From DASPKT01 sp035626475 (GTDB taxonomy: Bacteria > Pseudomonadota > Alphaproteobacteria > Azospirillales > Azospirillaceae), in contig DASPNP010000050.1 of the NCBI GenBank assembly GCA_035626475.1, forward strand, positions 1 through 64,000: a stretch of 64,000 bases of DNA. Direction: 5' to 3'. A model generated the notes under the pieces. The model had not been told where the DNA came from, did not search any database, and saw only the letters and a list, made by a program, of their open reading frames with translations. This document shows, in pieces, positions 8,215-16,609 of the stretch (positions are counted from its first letter, which is position 1; each line of letters opens with the position of its first letter). Made by a program: the position numbers and the translations under genes.

Positions 8215-9840
8215 TCAGGGGGTGGAGAGGAGGCGTTGGGCCTCGTCGAGATGGCGAGCCGTGCGGCTCTTCCAGTATCCTGGAGCCATCGCGGCCAGGA
8301 AGCGGCGCGCTTCGTCCAGGCGGCGCAGCCGCACGGACTCGCGCGCGGCGAGCGCCAGCATGGCGTCGCGCCTAAACGCGCGGGACGCTTGTTCCAGCAC
8401 GTCGTCGATCACCGCTCCGGGCCCAGCGGCGATCCGGCGGATCACGATGGCGCCGAGCACCGACTGGAAGGGGCTGATCACGTCCACGTCGGAGGATGGC
8501 CTCACCGTAGAGCGCCCGATCCATTCCGCGACCAGGGCGAGTGCCTCCCGGTCGCGGCCGGCTCGCACCAGCGCGTGGGCCACCGCATCATGCGCCATAT
8601 GGACAGGCCCGCCCGTGACAAGCCCATCGGCATGCCGCAGCAGAGCCAGCGCCCGGTCCGGCTCGCCGGCGCGGGCTCGGGCCTGGGCGACAAGGATGAG
8701 GATCGTCCCCCGGTCCTTCTCCGGCAGGGTGGCGGCGTCGCGCTCCGCGTTTTCGAGCGCGGGCATCAACCAGGCCGGCATCGCCTCATACGCGGGAATC
8801 GTCTCGGTGATGGCCTCAGCGGCAAGGCGCGGGTTGCCGATCCGGGCGGCCAAGCTCAGGGCCGGCCGCTCCAGCCCGTCCCGGATGATGGCGCGCAGGG
8901 CGGCCGCCAGCAGCTTGTCGTCACCGGCGGCCATGCTGATGACACCATCGACATCGCCCAGGGCGGCAAGGACGCTGAGTTCGTCGCGCGCCGTCGGGTT
9001 GGGCGGGAAATCGGGCACGGTTGGAGCGGCGCCAGCGGCCCGGCGGCTTTCCGTCAGCAACGCCAAGGCGCCCTCGGCATCTCCGGACCGCGCCTTCCCT
9101 CTGGCCATGTAAGCGAAGAGCTTCGCGCGGTCGGCGGGGTTCGGGACTGCGGGCACGATCCCGGCGGCTTGGTCGAGCAACCCTGCTTCCGCCAGGTCGT
9201 ACAGCCCCCGCTCGATCATGAGCAGACAGTCGAACCGCCCGACCATGTAGCTGCAGCCGTCCCGAACCAGGACCGCCGCCTTCGCCGGATCGCCCGCCGC
9301 GACGACGGCGAAAGCGCGCGGCCGGTTGAAGTCGGAGAGGTCCTTGACCGACGGCACGCTATCCGCCAGCGCCTTCGCGGCCGCGGGTCGACCACCGGCC
9401 GCGAGGGTGACCGCCAACGGCGCCATCAGCGCCGGCGTGCCCAGCCTGCCGCGCTCCTGGAGTGGCGCCAGGGGCGCGATACGGGTCACCAGCGCCGCCG
9501 CGTCGTCGATCCGCCCCGCCCAGGCCAGGGCCGCCGCGCCCGCCATGCGGCATTGGTCGGCCTGGGCCGGATCGGCCTCGCCTTCCGCTGCGGACAGCGC
9601 CATCTCCGCGGCCCGCGCCGCCGGTGCCGGGTCGCGCCGACGGTGCGCCTCCTCAGCCGCGAAGAAAAGGCCCACGCACCTTTCGCGCCCGGTCAGGGTG
9701 CCGGCGTAGCGGAGGGCGAGGTCGAAGTCGCCGGATCGGGCCAAGCTGCCAACCCGTAGGGCACCCGTTTCGTCCAGGGCGGGCTTCGCCAGGACCGGTG
9801 GGGCGATCAGCGCGAGCGCGATGAAAAGCCGGAACCGCAT
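8215..9840 (-). CDS. Secreted helical-repeat (TPR-like) protein, unknown function
   Basis: A 541-residue protein with a signal peptide (MRFRLFIALALIAPPVLAKP, cleavage after LA-K or nearby). I chose ATG 9840 because GGGAGGACGC lies just before it; an earlier in-frame start would disrupt the signal peptide. The mature part is an alanine-rich array of helix pairs (for example ALAWAGRIDDAAALV, AQARARAGEPDRALALL, ALVRAGRDREALALVAEW), in the style of tetratricopeptide or Sel1-like solenoids though too degenerate to count repeats with confidence. Likely a periplasmic scaffold. No enzyme motif is seen. Confidence 0.75.
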   Translation of the reverse strand: MRFRLFIALALIAPPVLAKPALDETGALRVGSLARSGDFDLALRYAGTLTGRERCVGLFFAAEEAHRRRDPAPAARAAEMALSAAEGEADPAQADQCRMAGAAALAWAGRIDDAAALVTRIAPLAPLQERGRLGTPALMAPLAVTLAAGGRPAAAKALADSVPSVKDLSDFNRPRAFAVVAAGDPAKAAVLVRDGCSYMVGRFDCLLMIERGLYDLAEAGLLDQAAGIVPAVPNPADRAKLFAYMARGKARSGDAEGALALLTESRRAAGAAPTVPDFPPNPTARDELSVLAALGDVDGVISMAAGDDKLLAAALRAIIRDGLERPALSLAARIGNPRLAAEAITETIPAYEAMPAWLMPALENAERDAATLPEKDRGTILILVAQARARAGEPDRALALLRHADGLVTGGPVHMAHDAVAHALVRAGRDREALALVAEWIGRSTVRPSSDVDVISPFQSVLGAIVIRRIAAGPGAVIDDVLEQASRAFRRDAMLALAARESVRLRRLDEARRFLAAMAPGYWKSRTARHLDEAQRLLSTP

Positions 9841-9909
9841 GCGTCCTCCCTTGAGGGACAGCATAGAACGGCAGGAAGCAGCCCGCCATTCGCCTTTCGG
9901 GCGAAGCGG

Positions 9910-11580
9910 TCAGGGGGCCGGCGGCGCGATCTCGGCGACGTAGAAGCCCAGATCCTCCCAGCGCCCGCGCGAATAGTTGAAGCCGCGCAAGCTGGCCACC
10001 TGCCGCACGGCGAGGCCCTTGGCGGCGGCGGACTCCTGGAACTTCGCCAGTTCGCGCCCCGTCACCAGCCCCAGCGCGCAGGCCGGGTTGGCGGCCAGGT
10101 GCTCGGCGACCGTGTCGCCGCCGCCGAGCCGGGTGTTGGTGCCGACCAGCAGCACCATGCTGGGCTCGGTGTAGCCGGCGGCGGCCAGCACCGTGCCGGG
10201 GCAGGGGCGCTGGCGGAAGACGGTCTCGGCCACCTGCGGCGACAGCCAGGCCTGGGTCAGGTTCGGCAACAGCGCGCCATGGACCGTGGCGTAGGTCAGG
10301 AAGCCGCCGGCCAGGATGGCCGTCAGCAGGCGCCCGGTCTGGCGGCGCAGCTCGAACAGCGGGATGGACAGGGTGGTGGCGAGGATCACCGCGGCGGCCG
10401 CGATGCCGGCGGCGTTCGGGGCGCCCTCCAGCTGCACCGGCACCCACAGGGCGGCACCGGCGAAGGCCGTGCCCACCACCAGCCAGATGGCCGAGGCCAG
10501 CCAGAAGCCCCAGCGGCGCGACAGGCGCGGGCCGTCATGCCGCTCCAGCGTCGCGGCGGCGGCCAGCATGGCGATGGCGGGGAAGACCGGCAGGGTGTAG
10601 TGCGGCAGCTTGGTGACCACCGCCTCGAATACCAGCCAAGTCGGCACGATCCAGGCGACGCAGAAGCGCACGGCCGGCTCGCGCCGTCGCTTCCACACCC
10701 AGGGCAGGGCCAGGGCGGCCAGCAGCGCCAGCGGCCAGAAGCTCAGCCAGAAGGTGGCCAGGTAGAAGCCGGGCGGGCCGGCATGCCCCTCCTGGCCGGT
10801 GTTGGCCTTGCCCAGGAACTCGTGGCCGATGGCGTAGCTGAAGAAGGCGCCGCCGGTGCGCAGGCCGATGGCGACCAGCCAGGGCAGCACCACCGCCAGC
10901 AGGACGGGCACGCCGATGCCGGGCCTGAGCCGCTTCAGCCAGCGCGCGTCCCGGTCCCACAGGCACAGCGCCAGCAGCGTCAGGCCGGTGACCATCAGGA
11001 CGATCGGCCCCTTCACCAGGATCGACAGGCCCGCCGCTGCCCAGAAGCCCAGGATCAGCCAGAGACTGGGCGGCAGCGGCTTGTCGCGGTCCATGTAGAT
11101 GCGGGCGAGGCAGCCCTGGGTGGCGGCGATGGTCGCCAGCAGCATGGCGTCGGTCTTGGCCATGCGCGCCTCGACACCGAGCACCAGCACCGCCGCCATG
11201 CCGAGGCCGGCGCCCAGGCCCGCGGCCGCGCCGAACAGCCGGGCGCCGGTCCAGGCGGTCAGCAGCACCGCGGCGATCGCCCCCAGCAGCGAGGGCAGCC
11301 GGTACATCCAGATGGGCCCGTGCGTATCGCCGCCGGTCAGGGCGGAGACCGCGGTCGCCTGCATCCAGTAGATACCCACGGGCTTCTTGTGCCGCGGCTC
11401 CTCCTGGAAGCGGATGTCGACGAAGTCGCCCGTCTCCAGCATCTGGTGGCTGGCCTGGGCGTAGCGGCTCTCGTCCCGGTCGAAGGGCGGCAGGGTCGCG
11501 AAGCCCGGCAGGTACATCGCCAGCGCCACGACCGCCAGCAGCAGCCAGTGGCGGAAGGTCAGCTCGGCCGGGCGGGTCAT
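9910..11580 (-). CDS. ArnT-like lipid-carrier-dependent glycosyltransferase (GT-C, PMT_2)
   Basis: A 556-residue membrane protein starting MTRPAELTFRHWLLL. Family marks are LPPFDRDESRYAQASHQMLETGDFVDIRFQEEPRHKKPVGIYWMQ (first periplasmic loop with the catalytic acidic pair DRDE), SILVKGP, and TKLPHYTLPVFPAIAMLAA. It has about ten further transmembrane helices and a C-terminal soluble domain. The ATG overlaps the stop of the LAB_N gene by 4 bp (ATGA), so translation is coupled. By family it moves a sugar from polyprenyl phosphate to an acceptor outside the inner membrane, possibly lipid A; the exact sugar is not deducible. Confidence 0.88.
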   Translation of the reverse strand: MTRPAELTFRHWLLLAVVALAMYLPGFATLPPFDRDESRYAQASHQMLETGDFVDIRFQEEPRHKKPVGIYWMQATAVSALTGGDTHGPIWMYRLPSLLGAIAAVLLTAWTGARLFGAAAGLGAGLGMAAVLVLGVEARMAKTDAMLLATIAATQGCLARIYMDRDKPLPPSLWLILGFWAAAGLSILVKGPIVLMVTGLTLLALCLWDRDARWLKRLRPGIGVPVLLAVVLPWLVAIGLRTGGAFFSYAIGHEFLGKANTGQEGHAGPPGFYLATFWLSFWPLALLAALALPWVWKRRREPAVRFCVAWIVPTWLVFEAVVTKLPHYTLPVFPAIAMLAAAATLERHDGPRLSRRWGFWLASAIWLVVGTAFAGAALWVPVQLEGAPNAAGIAAAAVILATTLSIPLFELRRQTGRLLTAILAGGFLTYATVHGALLPNLTQAWLSPQVAETVFRQRPCPGTVLAAAGYTEPSMVLLVGTNTRLGGGDTVAEHLAANPACALGLVTGRELAKFQESAAAKGLAVRQVASLRGFNYSRGRWEDLGFYVAEIAPPAP

Positions 11581-11903
11581 GGCGCCATCCTCTTCTCGCC
11601 CAGGCGCTTCTCCCGGCGGATGAACCAGATGTTGCGGCTGTAGATGACCAGCGCCGGCACCTGGCCCGCGATGACCACCAGGTCGGGCCGCAGCAGGCCG
11701 TAGACCGCCACCATCATGCCGCCGGCCAGGCTGAAGTACCAGAAGGCCTCGGGCACCACGCTGCGGCCGGCCCGCTCGCTGGCGATCCACTGCACCAGGA
11801 AGCGGCCGGTGAACATGGCCTGGGCGCAGAGGCCGAACACGACCAGCCAGCCGCGGTCGGCGATGGCGGCGTCCCACCAGTGCTGCACATGGGTCCAGAG
11901 CAT
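11577..11903 (-). CDS. Stand-alone LAB_N domain membrane protein (lipid-A-disaccharide synthase N-terminal-like)
   Basis: A 108-residue protein with three hydrophobic helices (residues 18-32, 48-66, 73-92) and the family pattern FTGRFLVQWIASERAGRSVVPEAFWYFSLAGG and IWFIRREKR. This domain is found at the N-terminus of some LpxB proteins but also as a free small membrane protein next to ArnT/GT2 genes. It lies 4 bp after the GT2 gene and overlaps the ArnT-like gene by 4 bp, so all three are one tight operon. Suggested role: helper or flippase-like partner in lipid-linked sugar transfer (inference). Confidence 0.85.
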   Translation of the reverse strand: MLWTHVQHWWDAAIADRGWLVVFGLCAQAMFTGRFLVQWIASERAGRSVVPEAFWYFSLAGGMMVAVYGLLRPDLVVIAGQVPALVIYSRNIWFIRREKRLGEKRMAP

Positions 11904-11907
11904 GCGG

Positions 11908-12630
11908 TCAGGCTTCCGTCACGCCGCCGGGCAGGGTGGTGCGCCGGCGCAGCCAGATCACCCCGAACAGGTCGGGCAGCCCGACCAGGGCGCGGCCGAG
12001 ATTGGTGTATTTGGAACTCCCGGCGTGGCGCGCCCGGTCGTTCACGCCCAGCATCGCCACCTTGTGTCCGCGATATCCCATGAGCGCCGGGAAGAAGCGG
12101 TGCATCGTGTCGAAATAGGGCAGCGACAGGTAGGCGTCGCGCCGCATCGCCTTCAGCCCGCAGGCCGTGTCGGGGCAGGCGTCGCGCAGCATGGCGCGGC
12201 GGATGCCATTGCCGATGCGCGACGCCAGGCGCCGCCAGACCGTGTCGTCGCGCCGGCGCCGCAGGCCCGCCACCAGCGCCACGGCCGGGTCCTCGCCGGC
12301 GGCCAGCAGCCCCGGCACGTCGCGCGGGTCGTTCTGCCCGTCGCCGTCCATGGTGACGATCCAGGGCGCCCTCGCCGCCAGGATGCCGGAGCGCAGCGCG
12401 GCGCTCTTGCCGGCCCGGTTGGCGTGGCGCAGCAGGCGCAGATGGGGGAAGCGGGCCTTCAGGGCGGTGATGCGCTCGGCCGTGGCGTCGGTGGAGCCGT
12501 CGTCGACGAACAGCACCTCGTAGGCGCCCGCCGGCCCCTCACCGGGGCCGAGCACCTCCACCAACTCCTCGGCGAGGGGGACGACGTTGTCCGCCTCGTT
12601 CAGGACCGGGATGACGATGGAAAAGCGCAC
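11908..12630 (-). CDS. Family 2 glycosyltransferase (polyprenyl-phosphate sugar synthase type)
   Basis: A 240-residue GT-A enzyme starting at GTG 12630 (MRFSIVIPVLNEADNV). Nucleotide-sugar binding marks are FVDDGSTDAT near residue 45 and MDGDGQNDP near 94; AGSSKYTNLGRALVGLPDLFGV near the C-terminus is typical of DPM1/ArnC-like enzymes. There is no C-terminal transmembrane pair, so membrane association may depend on partners. It would make the polyprenyl-phosphate sugar consumed by the downstream ArnT-like enzyme, with which it forms an operon. Confidence 0.9.
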   Translation of the reverse strand: MRFSIVIPVLNEADNVVPLAEELVEVLGPGEGPAGAYEVLFVDDGSTDATAERITALKARFPHLRLLRHANRAGKSAALRSGILAARAPWIVTMDGDGQNDPRDVPGLLAAGEDPAVALVAGLRRRRDDTVWRRLASRIGNGIRRAMLRDACPDTACGLKAMRRDAYLSLPYFDTMHRFFPALMGYRGHKVAMLGVNDRARHAGSSKYTNLGRALVGLPDLFGVIWLRRRTTLPGGVTEA

Positions 12631-12716
12631 CTGACAGCCTCAACGCGCCGCGTTCACCGTCAGGCGTGTAGCGCCCGGCGGGCGGGGGCGCCAGCGATTA
12701 TTGCGCAAGGGTGGGA

Positions 12717-13355
12717 TCAGGCGCCGATCTCGTCCATCCGCGCCAGCGTCACGCCCATGGACCGCATCCCAAGCCGGGCCTGCTCCAGCGAGCCGTTCAG
12801 GTCGATGGCGCGGCAGGCATCCTCGACCACCACCGCCTGGAAGCCCAACCGCGCCGCGTCCATGGCCGAGTAGGCGACGCAATAGTCGGTGGCGAGGCCG
12901 GCCAGGAAGACCCGCGTGAATCCCCGCTCGCGCAGGTACCCGGCCAGCCCCGTCGCCGTGCGCCGATCGTTCTCGAAGAAGGCGGAATAGCTGTCGATCT
13001 CGGGACGGAAGCCCTTGCGCACCACCAGCTCGGCCCGGACCGTCTCCAGCCCGGGGTGGAAGTCGGCGCCCCTTGTCCCCTGCACGCAATGGTCAGGCCA
13101 CAGTACCTGCTCGCCATAGGGCAGGGTCGTCGTGCCGAAGGGCTGCGCGCCCGCATGCGCGCTGGCGAAGGAATGGTGGGCGGGCGAGTGCCAGTCCTGG
13201 GTCAGCACCACATGATCGAAGCGCCGCTGCAGCCGGTTCGCCAGCGGCACCACCGCGTCCCCGTCCGCCACCGCCAGGGCGCCGCCCGGGCAGAAATCGT
13301 TCTGGATGTCGATCAGGACCAGCATGTCGGCCGGGCCGGGGGTGAGATTGGTCAT
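12717..13355 (-). CDS. pncA: Nicotinamidase
   Basis: A 212-residue isochorismatase-fold amidase. The catalytic triad is visible: D16 in LIDIQNDF, K114 in VVRKGF, and C159 in LATDYCV. Metal-site residues lie in TQDWHSPAHHSF. Matches E. coli-type PncA length and the PGGALAVADGD motif. It hydrolyses nicotinamide to nicotinate for NAD salvage in the cytoplasm. The gene is followed after 86 bp by the GT2 operon on the same strand but is not functionally linked to it; a divergent histidine phosphatase gene starts 85 bp upstream. Confidence 0.95.
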   Translation of the reverse strand: MTNLTPGPADMLVLIDIQNDFCPGGALAVADGDAVVPLANRLQRRFDHVVLTQDWHSPAHHSFASAHAGAQPFGTTTLPYGEQVLWPDHCVQGTRGADFHPGLETVRAELVVRKGFRPEIDSYSAFFENDRRTATGLAGYLRERGFTRVFLAGLATDYCVAYSAMDAARLGFQAVVVEDACRAIDLNGSLEQARLGMRSMGVTLARMDEIGA

Positions 13356-13440
13356 GGCGGACTCCGGTGGCAGGAATGCGGGGCGGCTGAGGATGTGGTA
13401 ACGCTGGCCGAGGCGTCACGGCAAGCCGGGGAAGGCAGCG

Positions 13441-13962
13441 ATGTGGAAGAGGGGGGCCCTGCTGGCGGGGCTGGTGCTGGCGGCGGCGTCCGCGAGCGCG
13501 CAGACGGTGGTGGTGGTGCGCCATGCCGAGAAGTCGGCGGCCGATCCCGCCGACCGCAACCCGTCCCTGTCCGAGGCGGGACGGGCGCGGGCGGAGATTC
13601 TGGCGGGCTTGGTGCGCGACTGGAACGTCGCCGCCGTGCTCGGCAGCCAGTTCAAGCGCACGGTGGAGACGGGCGAACCGGCGGCGCGACAGGCCGGCCT
13701 GGCGGTCGAGCCGGTGGCGATCGGCCCCGGCGGGGCGGCGGGGCAGGCCGAGGCGGTGGCGGCCAGGGTGCGGGCGCTGAAGCCCGGCCAGACGGCGCTG
13801 GTGGTCGGCCACAGCAACACGGTGCCGCTGCTGCTGAAGGCGCTGGGCGGGCCTGATGTGCCCGACCTGCCGGAGTGCCGCTACGACTCGATGTTCGTGC
13901 TGGACGTTCCCACCGGGACGATGAGCCGCCGTACTTATGGCGCGCCGTCGGCGTGTCGGTGA
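13441..13962 (+). CDS. Secreted histidine phosphatase superfamily protein
   Basis: A 173-residue protein with a signal peptide (WKRGALLAGLVLAAASASAQ) and the phosphohistidine motif VVVRHAEKSA right after it; the second conserved basic motif VVGHSNT is near residue 122. Belongs to the branch-1 phosphoglycerate mutase-like fold, probably a periplasmic phosphatase of unknown substrate. The visible RH and H residues are intact. Single gene, divergent from pncA. Confidence 0.85.
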   Translation: MWKRGALLAGLVLAAASASAQTVVVVRHAEKSAADPADRNPSLSEAGRARAEILAGLVRDWNVAAVLGSQFKRTVETGEPAARQAGLAVEPVAIGPGGAAGQAEAVAARVRALKPGQTALVVGHSNTVPLLLKALGGPDVPDLPECRYDSMFVLDVPTGTMSRRTYGAPSACR

Positions 13963-13969
13963 GGGGAGG

Positions 13970-14190
13970 CTGCCCTATCCCTCGCCTCTTGAGGGAGAGG
14001 GATGGGACCCGCGCCGAAGGCGTGGGAGGGTGAGGGGGCGGCGGGCGAAAGCCCGGCGTTCCAAACCGCTGTCCCAAGATCACCTGTAGAGAAGGCCCAG
14101 CCTGCGGCTGATCCACCCCTCATCCTCCCACCGCTTCGCGGCAGGGCCCATCCTTCTCCCTCAAGGAGAGAAGGATGTCGGGGCGGCGCC
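13970..14190. repeat. Dispersed palindromic repeat, family C, copy 1
   Basis: The left half holds CTTGAGGGAGAGGGATG followed by GTGGGAGGGTGAGGGGG; the right half holds the inverted counterparts CCCTCATCCTCCCACC and CCTTCTCCCTCAAGGAGAG. The arms match imperfectly across a 90-bp centre. A related unit is at 29800-29945. It lies between the 3' end of the histidine phosphatase gene and the 3' end of the response regulator gene. Boundaries are approximate. Confidence 0.65.
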
Positions 14191-14221
14191 AAATATTCCG
14201 CCTAAGGGTGAGCGAATGACC

Positions 14222-14839
14222 TCACACCCGCGCCAGGGCCGCCTGGGTGCGGTTCTGGACGCGCAGCAGGCGCAGGATGGCCTTCACGTGGTTCTTGATC
14301 GTCCCCTCGGTGGTGCCGAGGCGGCGGGCGATCTCCTTGTTGGGCAGGCCGTGGCGGACCAGTCCCAGCACCTCGCGCTGGCGCGGCGTCAGCACCGAAT
14401 GGTCGGAGCCGTGCGCCGGCACCCGCACCACCTCGGCCGGGACGGCCGTACGGCGGGCGAGCTTCGGCATGAAGATGCCGCCCGAGATGACCGTCGCCAG
14501 CGCGTCGCGCAGGTCGGTGGAGCCGGCGGAGCGGGGCAGGTAGCCCTCGGCCCCGGCGGCCAGCGCCAGGCGCACCTCGGCCGGGTCGTCGTCGCCGGCC
14601 ACCAGCAGCGGCATGGTGCGGCGGCGCTTCAGCCGGCGCACCAGGGCGTCCGTCTCAGGTGCCCCGGGCAGGCCGTGATGGACGACGACGAGGTCGGGCG
14701 CGCTCTCGGCGAGGACCGCCTCCAGCGTGTCGAAATCGGCGATGCTGCGGATGGATGCTGCGCTGCCGAAGAGGCCACGCAGGACGAACGCGATCTCATC
14801 CCGGAGAAGCGGGCGGTCGTCGGCGATCAATATGTTCAT
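14222..14839 (-). CDS. LuxR/NarL-type response regulator with degenerate receiver
   Basis: A 205-residue protein (MNILIADDRPLLRDEI) with an N-terminal receiver and a C-terminal LuxR helix-turn-helix (SVLTPRQREVLGLVRHGLPNKEIARRLGTTEGTIKNHVKAILRLL). The acidic pair D7/D8 and a hydrophobic strand before the phosphorylation site are kept, but the site itself reads PDLVVVHHGLPG, placing His54 where the phospho-acceptor aspartate should be. It therefore probably does not accept phosphate in the normal way. ATG 14839 was chosen over a TTG two codons earlier. No histidine kinase lies nearby. The upstream 127 bp are less GC-rich than the surroundings and contain a perfect TTGACA (14908-14913, minus strand) without a good -10. 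Confidence 0.88.
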   Translation of the reverse strand: MNILIADDRPLLRDEIAFVLRGLFGSAASIRSIADFDTLEAVLAESAPDLVVVHHGLPGAPETDALVRRLKRRRTMPLLVAGDDDPAEVRLALAAGAEGYLPRSAGSTDLRDALATVISGGIFMPKLARRTAVPAEVVRVPAHGSDHSVLTPRQREVLGLVRHGLPNKEIARRLGTTEGTIKNHVKAILRLLRVQNRTQAALARV

Positions 14840-14966
14840 TTTCAATTCACATTGGATCGACGGGCCCCTCAGCTCGTCGCCTGAACTCTCTCAAGCGGGA
14901 ATTTTCATGTCAATCCACTGATGGTTTCATTGCGTGACAAGAGATTTCAACTGTTTCAGTCTTGCG

Positions 14967-15929
14967 TTAACCAACATCAGGAAATTGCGCGGCGAGGGCT
15001 CCGCGCAGCGCCTCGACGGGGTCCGACCAATCGCCCTGAACCCCTTGCCGGAACAGGCGCATGGTCGGGTACCAGGGGGTGGTCGCGCCCGCCTCCCAGC
15101 GCCAATCCGCCTCGGCGTGCAGCAGCGTCCAGGTCGGTATGCCCAATCCGCCGGCCAGATGCGCGGTCATCGTGTCGACCGTAACAATCAGGTCCAGACG
15201 CCGCATGGTCGCGGCGCAGCCCTCGATGGTCGGCGCGGCGCTGTCAGCCACGCCTGGCAGGTCGGCCAGCCCGCCCCGGGCGGGGCCCTGCTGTAGGCTA
15301 TGGAAGGCGACTCCGGCCAGCGACAGCAGCGGCCGCAGGGCGGAAGGCGGCACGGTGCGCCTGGTGTCCCAGCCGCCCGCCGCCCAGACCAGCCCGACCC
15401 GGGGAGCCTCGCCCGGCCGGCGCTCCGGCAGCGATGACGGAGCCGCACCGGGATCGAGATAGGGGATGGATGCGGGTACCGTGTCGCGGGTGGTGCGCAG
15501 GGCGTGCGCCAGCTCCATGCTCTCGGCATCGACATCGTAGGGCAGGTCGTCGGCCCGGCCGAGCGGTACCAGCGCGTCGATGCCCGGCGTGCCGGCCAGC
15601 AGGGGCAGCAGCTCCTCCTGCGCCTCCACGCCCACCCAGGGACACAGGCGCCTGAGGAACGGAGCATAGCGGATGAACTGCAGCGTGTCGCCCAGCCCAT
15701 GGTAGCAGCGGATCAGCACCCGGCGGCCGGACAGGGGCGTCCCGTTCCAGACGCAGCGCGTGTGGTAGGGCGTCCAGGGCCGGTTGAAATCCTCAGGCGA
15801 CCGGGCGGCGAGCACCGCGTCGGACAGGCGCCAGGCCGCCTCGTAGTCGCCGCGGCGCATGCAGCCCATCCAGTCCGACTCGACGTCTGGCACCGGCGGG
15901 ATGCGCGCGCGCTGGGTCTGGGGGCTCAC
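14967..15929 (-). CDS. GT9/GT41-like glycosyltransferase-type protein with short TPR-like N-terminus
   Basis: A 320-residue protein; GTG 15929 gives MSPQTQRARIPPVPDVE with GGAG 13-16 bp upstream. The N-terminus has one TPR-like helix pair (MRRGDYEAAWRLSDAVLAAR). The body matches a family often joined to TPR arrays in Azospirillum-like bacteria: RVLIRCYHGLGDTLQFIRYAPFLRRL, RVGLVWAAGG, LIVTVDTMTAHLAGGLGIPTWTLL, and DWRWEAGATTPWYPTMRLFRQ. The TVDT..AHLAG segment resembles the donor site of GT9 heptosyltransferases. Its acceptor, perhaps protein, is unknown. Confidence 0.7.
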   Translation of the reverse strand: MSPQTQRARIPPVPDVESDWMGCMRRGDYEAAWRLSDAVLAARSPEDFNRPWTPYHTRCVWNGTPLSGRRVLIRCYHGLGDTLQFIRYAPFLRRLCPWVGVEAQEELLPLLAGTPGIDALVPLGRADDLPYDVDAESMELAHALRTTRDTVPASIPYLDPGAAPSSLPERRPGEAPRVGLVWAAGGWDTRRTVPPSALRPLLSLAGVAFHSLQQGPARGGLADLPGVADSAAPTIEGCAATMRRLDLIVTVDTMTAHLAGGLGIPTWTLLHAEADWRWEAGATTPWYPTMRLFRQGVQGDWSDPVEALRGALAAQFPDVG

Positions 15930-16011
15930 GATGTCGCCTGCTCCGATCCGTGTCGACCGGAGCGGGAACGGCGGCGGCCGAGGGATGCTCCCGCCGCCGG
16001 AGGGAGTACCG

Positions 16012-16590
16012 TCAGAGCCCCGCCACCTCGCGGCCCCGGCCGACGGAGCGCATGATGCGCACCCGCTCCTCGTCGTTCCGGGCCACCTCGCGGTAGCGGG
16101 CATGGGCGCGGGCCACCAGCCGGCCGCCCAGGCCGAGCGCGGCATCCCCCATCTCCAGCAGCCGCAGGTTCGGCCAGGTCTGCGACCGGATGCGGACGAC
16201 CTCGTCGAACGCCTCCTCCACCGGCCGGTCGGGCCGCGCCTGCGCCAGGATCAGGATCATCGAGGCGGTGGAGCGGGAGACGCCGGCGAAGCAATGGACC
16301 AGCAGGTGGCAGGGGCGGGTCTCCGCCTCGGCGCTCAGCTCGCGGCCGAAGGCCAGCAGCGCGTCCAGATGCTTGGGCCCCGGCGGCTCGCGGCCCTCCG
16401 CCTCCTCGATCATGTCGTCGAAGCGCAGGTCGAGCCGCGCATGCTCGCCGAAGCTGCCGAAGGCGGGAGGCGGCGGCGCGCCGGGGTCGAGGATGGACAG
16501 GACGTGGGTCACGCCGGACGCGCAATGGGCGTCCAGCTCCTCGACGCCGCAGACGGTGATGCGGAAGGGGACGAAGTCGCTCTGGCTCAC
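16012..16590 (-). CDS. Dual-specificity/tyrosine phosphatase-like protein
   Basis: A 192-residue protein from GTG 16590, preceded by GGAGG. The CX5R phosphatase loop is HCFAGVSRST (C100, R106), and a candidate general acid lies in LRFDDM (D58 or D59). Length and motif match the small bacterial cysteine phosphatases annotated as tyrosine phosphatase family proteins. Substrate unknown. The lipoprotein-like gene lies 19 bp upstream in the same direction, suggesting co-transcription. Confidence 0.85.
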   Translation of the reverse strand: MSQSDFVPFRITVCGVEELDAHCASGVTHVLSILDPGAPPPPAFGSFGEHARLDLRFDDMIEEAEGREPPGPKHLDALLAFGRELSAEAETRPCHLLVHCFAGVSRSTASMILILAQARPDRPVEEAFDEVVRIRSQTWPNLRLLEMGDAALGLGGRLVARAHARYREVARNDEERVRIMRSVGRGREVAGL

Positions 16591-16609
16591 GGGGCCTCCG
16601 GTCGGGTTG

